A stretch of 64,000 nucleotides of DNA, taken from assembly GCF_000620045.1 (NCBI RefSeq), contig NZ_JHVH01000012.1, positions 47,448-111,447 of the forward strand. The letters are read 5' to 3'. The position numbers and the translations under genes were made by a program. The DNA is from Halomonas halodenitrificans DSM 735 (GTDB lineage Bacteria; Pseudomonadota; Gammaproteobacteria; Pseudomonadales; Halomonadaceae). The notes beneath the pieces were generated by a model, which worked only from the letters and a program-made list of their open reading frames with translations, had not been told where the DNA came from and ran no database searches. Within the stretch, counting starts at the first letter, position 1. Each line of letters begins with the position of its first letter. Positions 58,840 through 64,000 of this stretch are shown in pieces.

Positions 58840-59853
58840 TCACTTCAAGGAGTCGACGATATCGGCGATGACCGCAATGGTGTCGCCCATGTTGACCAGT
58901 GCCGGGTGGCGCCGCGCCGCCAGCACCCCGCTACGCTCGGCACGATATGCCACCGGCGCGGCGCCTGTGCGCGTCATATCGTAGACCCGGGCCACCACGT
59001 CACCCTCCTCGACCTCCTCGCCCAGGGCGAAACACAGCTCCAGCACCCCGCTGTGCTCGCTCTGCACATAGCAGCTGGCATCGGGCATATCGAGATAGAC
59101 CTGGGGCTCGGCGGGCATTTCCACCTCTCCCTCCATCAGGCCATAGTGGATCAGGAAGTTGCGCACGCCACGCTCGGTGATCGCCATGCTCTCGGGAGTG
59201 GAGGTGCCACCACCGCCCAGCTCGGTGGCCACGAAGATCTTGCCCTGACTCTCCACCGCGGTATCGAACAATGCGGCGGCATCGAGCTCGAACATGATCA
59301 TGGCATACGGCGCACCGAAGGCCTTGGCACCCTCCAGCGCCTGGCGCTGCTGCTCGGGGTCATCGAGCACGTGGGAGGCACCGAAGGGAATGATGTCCAG
59401 GGTCCGCCCGCCGGAGTGCAGGTCCAGCACCACATCACACATCGGCACCATCACCCGGGTGAAGTAGTCGGCAATCTTTTCGGTCACGCTGCCGTCGGGG
59501 TCGCCGGGGAAGCTGCGGTTGAGGTTGCCGCCGTCGAGGCCGGAGGTACGCTTGCCGGCCATCACCGCCGGCTGATTCATGCACGGCACGATGATCACGC
59601 GACCGCGGACGTCCTCGGCCTTGAGCTCACTCGACAGCTTGAGCAGCGAGGTGATGCCCTCGTATTCATCGCCGTGGTTGCCGCCGGTAATCAGCGCCGT
59701 GGGGCCCTCGCCATTGCTGACCACGGTAATCGGGATCATCACCGCCCCCCAGGCGGAGTCATCCACCGAGATGGGCAGCTTGAGGAAGCCGTGCTGGACG
59801 CCGTCGGCATCGAAGTCGACGGTGGCGCTGATGGGGCTGGGACGCTTGGTCAT
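58840..59853 (-). CDS. doeB: N-acetyl-L-2,4-diaminobutyrate deacetylase (DoeB)
   Basis: Zn-dependent deacylase of the aspartoacylase/succinylglutamate desuccinylase family, 337 aa, that releases acetate from N-alpha-acetyl-diaminobutyrate. The Zn ligands are His and Glu in TGGNHGDEYEG near 58 and the second His in VVLDLHSGGRT near 147; the arginine pair is in GGNLNRSFPG near 112. It lies between doeA and doeX; a 267-bp inverted-repeat element separates it from doeA. Confidence 0.93.
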   Translation of the reverse strand: MTKRPSPISATVDFDADGVQHGFLKLPISVDDSAWGAVMIPITVVSNGEGPTALITGGNHGDEYEGITSLLKLSSELKAEDVRGRVIIVPCMNQPAVMAGKRTSGLDGGNLNRSFPGDPDGSVTEKIADYFTRVMVPMCDVVLDLHSGGRTLDIIPFGASHVLDDPEQQRQALEGAKAFGAPYAMIMFELDAAALFDTAVESQGKIFVATELGGGGTSTPESMAITERGVRNFLIHYGLMEGEVEMPAEPQVYLDMPDASCYVQSEHSGVLELCFALGEEVEEGDVVARVYDMTRTGAAPVAYRAERSGVLAARRHPALVNMGDTIAVIADIVDSLK

Positions 59854-59918
59854 TATCTGAGACTCCTTGCTTTCTCACGGCAGGCGACACCACTGCCGCT
59901 GCGCCGCTCGGGGCTGAT

Positions 59919-60082
59919 CCGGCAGCAAGCCTACGAGGAGGCGCCGTAAACCCATACCTGGGCGCTGCTCCCGCATCCTGCGCCGCTTACAGGGCCGGTG
60001 CTGGCCATCCTTGGCCAGCCCGTTCGGAGCAGTGCTCCTCACCCCTGGCGCAGGACCTCCTCTACGGCTTGCTCCCGGCGCC
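59919..60082. repeat. Inverted-repeat intergenic element between doeA and doeB
   Basis: The left arm (59919-59941, containing GCAAGCCTACGAGGAGG) and the right arm (60056-60082, complement containing GCAAGCCGTAGAGGAGG) are imperfect inverted copies. Between them are internal hairpins CTGGCCA-TCCT-TGGCCAG (60001-60018) and GGAGC-AGT-GCTCC. No coding sequence. The whole looks like a non-autonomous, structured repeat of the kind that is spread between genes. Confidence 0.65.
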
Positions 60083-60120
60083 CCTCGCTAATCGTTAGGG
60101 GTTGCTCGGCTCGTACTCAC

Positions 60121-61320
60121 TCAGCGTACAAATAATTGGCGCGGGAAATTGGCCAGGGGCTCGCAGCCGGTCTCGGTGATCAGGATACTCTCGGTGATCT
60201 CCAGGCCCCAGTCGTCCTCCCAGAGACCGGGCATGAAGTGGAAGGTCATGCCCGGTTGCAGGATGGTCTCGTCGGAGGGGCGCAGACTCATGGTACGCTC
60301 GCCCCAGTCCGGCGGGTAGCTGATGCCGATGGGATAGCCGCACCGCGCCCCGCCACGGTCGAAACCATACTTGTCCATGGCCGCGCCCAATGCCATGGCG
60401 ATATCCGCGGTACGATTACCGGGCCTGGCCACCTCGAGGCCGCCCTCGATGCCTTCCAGCAGCGCCGACTCGGCGCGCACGAACTCCCGAGGCGGCGTGC
60501 CGAGGAAGACGGTACGCGACATCGGGGCATGGTAGCGCTTGTAGACACCCGCGATCTCGAAGAAGGTGCCCTCGCCCTTGCGAAACGGCGTATCGTCCCA
60601 GGTCAGATGAGGCGCGGCGGCATCCTGACCGGTCGGCAGCATCGGCACGATGGCGGGGTAATCGCCGCCGAACACCCGGCCCTTCTCGTCGCTCCAGCCC
60701 TCGATGGCGACGCGATAGATCTCCGAGACCAGCTTGCTCTTGGGCAATCCGGGCTCGATCACCTCGAGGATACGCGAATGCATGCCCTCGACGATCTTCG
60801 CCGCCACCCGCATGTATTCGATCTCCTGATGCGACTTGATGGCACGGCACCAGTTGACCAGGCCGTTGGCGTCCATGAAGCGGGCGTGGGGCAGCTCGCG
60901 GAGCAGGCTCTGGTAGGCCTTGGCGGAGAAGTAGTAGTTATCCATCTCCATGCCCACCACCCCCTGGTGCCAGCCGCGGTCGGGCATGATCGACTGGGCC
61001 AGGTATTCCATGGGATGCATGTCGGGGTTCTGGACATAGTAGTCCGGGTAGTAGGTAATGTTATCCGGATCGATCCAGCAGGTGCGCAATGCACCATTGG
61101 CATCCATGCGGCGGCCATACCACACCGGCTCGCCCTCCAGGCCGACCAGCACGCACTGATGCACATAGAACGACCAACCGTCATAGCCGGTCAGCCAGGC
61201 CATGTTGGAAGGGTCACTGACGATCACCACGTCGATGCCCCGACTGGCCATCTCGGCGCGCACCTTCCACAGCCGGGTGGCATATTCCTCACGAGTGAAG
61301 GGGAGGTTTACCTGGGTCAT
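60121..61320 (-). CDS. doeA: Ectoine hydrolase (DoeA)
   Basis: Cytoplasmic M24-fold (creatinase/aminopeptidase P-like) hydrolase, 399 aa, the length remembered for H. elongata DoeA, that opens the ectoine ring to N-acetyl-diaminobutyrate. The frame is open 48 codons further; ATG 61320 gives the DoeA-like start MTQVNLPFTREEYATRLWKV. An N-terminal creatinase domain (1-165) precedes the pita-bread domain. In the latter the usual Asp/Asp/His metal ligands are not obvious, and substrate residues lie in FFEIAGVYKRYHAPMSRT and GLEITESILIT. First gene of the minus-strand doe cluster, divergent from ghrA. Confidence 0.93.
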   Translation of the reverse strand: MTQVNLPFTREEYATRLWKVRAEMASRGIDVVIVSDPSNMAWLTGYDGWSFYVHQCVLVGLEGEPVWYGRRMDANGALRTCWIDPDNITYYPDYYVQNPDMHPMEYLAQSIMPDRGWHQGVVGMEMDNYYFSAKAYQSLLRELPHARFMDANGLVNWCRAIKSHQEIEYMRVAAKIVEGMHSRILEVIEPGLPKSKLVSEIYRVAIEGWSDEKGRVFGGDYPAIVPMLPTGQDAAAPHLTWDDTPFRKGEGTFFEIAGVYKRYHAPMSRTVFLGTPPREFVRAESALLEGIEGGLEVARPGNRTADIAMALGAAMDKYGFDRGGARCGYPIGISYPPDWGERTMSLRPSDETILQPGMTFHFMPGLWEDDWGLEITESILITETGCEPLANFPRQLFVR

Positions 61321-61637
61321 TGGGCCACTCGCCAAAGCAACATCAAGAAAATCGGCCCACTCGACGCGAGAAGGCCGGGCCAGGGTCACGATCACTGACC
61401 ATATGCCTGAACGGAACCAAGGCCGCTCAGCTGCACCAGGCAGTGGAGGAGCCCCCCATAACATGGAGGTTACTTCCTACCCACGGTAGCTGGTCAAGCA
61501 TTTCATGATGGAAATAACTCTCCCACTCACGAGCTTGCCCATGGACTTGTCCAAAAGTCCCTGGGGCGGGATGATGAAACCACCATGACGTTCCAATCAC
61601 GACGCCCCTGTCACGACGCCCGGGAGCCAAGATCAAG
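61321..61637. other. 317-bp divergent region doeA/ghrA
   Basis: Must contain the doe promoter and that of ghrA. No convincing promoter boxes, repeats or genes were recognised; a DoeX site would be expected here but cannot be defined by eye. Confidence 0.5.
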
Positions 61638-62573
61638 ATGAAGGTACTGGTCCATCACGACGATGCCGAACGCTGGCAGAAAGCCCTCGCCTCGCGCCTC
61701 CCCGAGGCCGAGATCCTTACCAGCGCGGCGCCGACAGACAAGCGTCGCCAGGCCGACTATCTGGCCGTGTGGAAACCCCCGGAGTCACTGCTGAGAGAGC
61801 CCGAGGCACTCAAGGGCATCATCAACCTGGGCGCCGGCGTCGATGCCCTGTTGAACAACCCCGGGCTGCCTGCAGACGTGCCCATCGTCAAGCTGCGCGA
61901 CGCCGGCATGGCCGAGCCAATCGGCGACTACGTGCGCTATGGGCTGCTGCACTTCCAGCGAGACTTCGACCGCTATCGGCGTCAGCAGCGTAGGCGAGAG
62001 TGGCGTGAACACGCCATGACAGACAAGGATGACTGGCCGGTGGGCGTGCTGGGCCTGGGCGCCATCGGGGCAAGGGTGGCGACGATGATCGCCGCCGACG
62101 GCTTCCCGACACACGGCTGGAGCCGATCTCCCAAGCACATCGACGGCGTTACCTGCCACCACGGCGATAACGGCCTGGCCACCCTGCTGGGCCGGGTGAA
62201 GAGCCTGGTACTCCTGTTACCCGATACTCCGGCCACCCGACACATCATCAACGACGAGACCCTCTCACGGCTGCCCGAGGGCGCCAGCCTCATCAATCCG
62301 GGGCGCGGCAGCCTGATCAACGAGGCGGCCCTGCTCGATGCCCTGGGCGACGGTGAGACCGAAGGCCGACTGCGTGGTGCCATCCTCGATGCCTTTCCCG
62401 AGGAACCCCTGCCCGAGGCGAGCCCGCTATGGAGCCATCCGCGAATCCGGGTGACGCCCCATATGGCCGGGCCGACACCGCTGGGGGAGGCGCTGGATCA
62501 GGTGGCCTCGGCGCTGCGGACCCTCGAAGCCGGCGAGTCACTGGATACGGTGGACCCCACGGCCGGTTATTGA
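61638..62573 (+). CDS. ghrA: Glyoxylate/hydroxypyruvate reductase A
   Basis: NADPH-dependent 2-hydroxyacid dehydrogenase, 311 aa (E. coli GhrA 312). The dinucleotide motif is [13 protein letters not shown] near 138; catalytic Arg is in INPGRGSLINEA near 228, Glu in DAFPEEPLPEA near 256 and His in VTPHMAGPTPLGEA near 275. The FPEEPLP segment is typical of GhrA. Reduces glyoxylate to glycolate and hydroxypyruvate to glycerate. Ribosome site is weak (GGGAG, 13 bases upstream). Confidence 0.9.
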   Translation: MKVLVHHDDAERWQKALASRLPEAEILTSAAPTDKRRQADYLAVWKPPESLLREPEALKGIINLGAGVDALLNNPGLPADVPIVKLRDAGMAEPIGDYVRYGLLHFQRDFDRYRRQQRRREWREHAMTDKDDWPVGVLGLGAIGARVATMIAADGFPTHGWSRSPKHIDGVTCHHGDNGLATLLGRVKSLVLLLPDTPATRHIINDETLSRLPEGASLINPGRGSLINEAALLDALGDGETEGRLRGAILDAFPEEPLPEASPLWSHPRIRVTPHMAGPTPLGEALDQVASALRTLEAGESLDTVDPTAGY

Positions 62574-62682
62574 GGTACCCACCAGGCCGCTCTCCCCTGT
62601 TGGGGTTGTGCTTTGGTTACACGAGCCCCAGTTCAGTGAGTACGCTGCAAGAAAGCCCACACCGGCTGTCCGGAGGAACACC

Positions 62683-63261
62683 ATGACAAGGCCCCTCGAC
62701 TACGCCCCCAGTGACGCCCTGCTGGTCGTCGACATGCAGAACGACTTCTGCGAGGGTGGCGCCCTGGCCGTCACCGGAGGCAGTGCCCTGGTCCCGGCCA
62801 TCAATACCGAGATTGCGGCGGCCCGCGCGGCGGGTGCCCTGGTCGTCGCCTCGCGGGACTGGCACCCGGTGGACCATGCAAGCTTCCAGCATCGCGGTGG
62901 CCCCTGGCCGGAGCACTGCGTACAGGACACCTGGGGCGCGGCCTTCCACCCCGAGCTTGAGCTTTCCGGTGACGCCATCCGCATCAGCAAGGCCTGTGCC
63001 TTCGATGCCGACGCCTACTCGGCCTTCGAGGGTACGGGGCTCGGCGACTATCTTCGTGAGCGCGGCATCAAGCGGGTAATCGTCTGTGGCCTGGCGCTGG
63101 ACGTCTGTGTTCGGGCCACTGCCCTGGAAGCTGTCCGCCAGGGCTTCACCACCCTGCTGCTCGAGCATCTGAGCGCCGCGGTGGCTCCCGATTCGGTAAC
63201 CGGGATGCGAGGTGAGTTACGAGACGCCGGCGTCCAGGTACAGGGCGTGGAGTCCGCATGA
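62683..63261 (+). CDS. pncA: Nicotinamidase
   Basis: Converts nicotinamide to nicotinate in NAD salvage, 192 aa. ATG 62683 has GGAGGA upstream. The catalytic triad is Asp in LLVVDMQNDFCEGGAL near 16, Lys in RISKACAFDADAYS near 105, and Cys in CGLALDVCVRATA near 146; the metal ligands Asp-x-His...His are in SRDWHPVDHASF near 54. It overlaps pncB by ATGA, so the salvage pathway was one coupled unit before pncB was interrupted. Confidence 0.95.
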   Translation: MTRPLDYAPSDALLVVDMQNDFCEGGALAVTGGSALVPAINTEIAAARAAGALVVASRDWHPVDHASFQHRGGPWPEHCVQDTWGAAFHPELELSGDAIRISKACAFDADAYSAFEGTGLGDYLRERGIKRVIVCGLALDVCVRATALEAVRQGFTTLLLEHLSAAVAPDSVTGMRGELRDAGVQVQGVESA

Positions 63262-63656
63262 CGCAGCCCCCCTACGCCGTCGCCGAAACCGACCTGTCGC
63301 TGCTTACCGATCTCTATCAGCTCACCATGCTCCAGGCATACTGGGCCGAGGGCATGCAGGAGCGCGCCACGTTCAGCCTATACTATCGCCGCCTACCCGC
63401 CACGCGCCGCTTCATGCTCGCCTGTGGCCAACAGCACGCCGCCGAACTGTTCACACGACTGGGCTTCAATGATGCCCAGCTCGCCAGCCTCGCCGATACC
63501 GGACAGTTCCGTGATGACTTCCTGGCCTGGCTCGGGCAGTGGCGCTTTACGGGGGATATCTGGACGTTGCCGGAGGGAACGCCGGTATTCGAAAACGAAC
63601 CCTTCATGGAAGTGGACGCCCCCCTCGCCGAGGCGCAACTGCTCGAGAGCCTGATA
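63258..63656 (+). pseudogene. pncB: Nicotinate phosphoribosyltransferase, 5' fragment interrupted by an IS
   Basis: The first 133 or so codons of NAPRTase (ETDLSLLTDLYQLTMLQAYW, RATFSLYYRRLP, TLPEGTPVFENEPFMEVDAP, AEAQLLESLI) are intact, then family similarity stops at about 63656. The reading frame runs 20 more codons into foreign sequence and ends at 63716. A full enzyme is about 400-470 aa and its catalytic His and phosphoribosyl sites lie beyond the break. The boundary coincides with a candidate IS terminus. The rest of pncB would be on the other side of the IS, outside the window. Confidence 0.85.
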
Positions 63657-64000
63657 CCTGAATCCGTGAAGCCGGCGCCGACACTCCCCCTATCACCGCC
63701 AGCGAGCATTTTTTGACCATTCGCCCCGTGCAAGTTGGCTTTCGCAAGCCCATTATTGCCAAAACCCACCGTGCTGATCGGTGCTGACGGCCCGTTTTGT
63801 CATGCCTTTCCACCCGCCAGGCACGACATATCTGGCGATCGCGTGTCGCTTGGAACTGCTTGTGGATAGAGTGTCGCCGATTGACGGTCAGCATGGCGTT
63901 CCTCGTGGATAACGCAGTCGGCTCCGCAGCGTCTTGAGCACCGTCATGCGCCCGATATCCTGCCCGAAGTCGAGGATGATCTGCCGTGCCTTGTGAATCA
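63657..64000. mobile_element. Insertion sequence end (IS1380-like, partial)
   Basis: Foreign DNA begins at the point where pncB similarity ends. The candidate terminus is CCTGAATCCGTGAAG, which starts with CCT like IS1380-family ends (from memory). About 230 bp of non-coding IS sequence follow, then the 3' end of a transposase-like frame on the minus strand that leaves the window. The other IS end and the target duplication are outside, so the family is tentative. Confidence 0.65.
63888..64000 (-). CDS. Transposase-like protein, C-terminal fragment
   Basis: An open minus-strand frame enters from the right edge and stops at 63890-63888. The visible 36 or so residues are basic (KARQIILDFGQDIGRM, TLRSRLRYPRG), as in the C-terminus of DDE transposases. 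Too short to assign a family; the call rests on its place inside the element that interrupts pncB. Confidence 0.5.
   Translation of the reverse strand, partial: IHKARQIILDFGQDIGRMTVLKTLRSRLRYPRGTPC

Overview
The window is G+C-rich gammaproteobacterial chromosome, most probably from Halomonas or a close halophilic relative. The main reasons are a complete ectoine-degradation set (doeA, doeB, doeX, doeC, doeD), a GH13 alpha-glucosidase that closely resembles the known Halomonas enzyme HaG as I remember it, and an E. coli-like maltose regulon under MalT. No rRNA, tRNA, CRISPR array or prophage was seen. Layout 0-31 kb is sugar metabolism: the 3' part of a fructose PTS permease (fruA); an Entner-Doudoroff operon zwf-pgl-eda divergent from its likely repressor hexR; a RidA protein and a sodium:sugar symporter; a ScrY-like sugar porin broken by a 13-bp tandem duplication; an aldo/keto reductase; a ThuEFG-like ABC operon with an alpha-glucosidase and two tandem ABC ATPases; the maltose regulon malE-malF-malG-lamB-malM with malT divergent and no ATPase of its own; a second alpha-glucosidase; and a LacI-type regulator. 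Together these take up alpha-glucosides, cut them in the cytoplasm to glucose and feed the Entner-Doudoroff route. Layout 31-39 kb is housekeeping and membrane stress: a UspA-SulP pair, a DMT exporter, a slipin-NfeD pair and a PAS-GGDEF diguanylate cyclase. Layout 39-54 kb is the accessory and most unusual part: a small-molecule kinase with a YnjBCD-type ABC transporter; a TVP38/DedA-FAD disulfide oxidoreductase fusion; two glycosyltransferase-like proteins of the TIGR04283/TIGR04282 type; a sigma factor with a zf-HC2 partner; DUF302 and DinB-like proteins; a periplasmic rhodanese; and a two-gene unit on the minus strand. That unit encodes a tubulin-tyrosine-ligase-type ATP-grasp enzyme fused to a PqqD-like domain and a P-loop-less HprK-like domain, followed by a short protein with a signal-like N-terminus and a Glu/Gly/Ala-rich tail ending in Tyr. 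The tail resembles the C-terminal tail of alpha-tubulin, and the pair is my leading candidate for an undescribed peptide or protein modification system. Layout 54-64 kb holds a haloacid-dehalogenase-type hydrolase, the doe cluster, ghrA, and the NAD-salvage pair pncA-pncB, in which pncB is cut off by an insertion sequence that runs out of the window. A recurring theme is short tandem duplication: 91 bp at the end of zwf, 13 bp in the porin, 30 bp in the ThuE-like gene, 12 bp and related repeats in the acidic-tail gene, and 11 bp beside doeC. REP-like and other inverted-repeat elements sit between genes.
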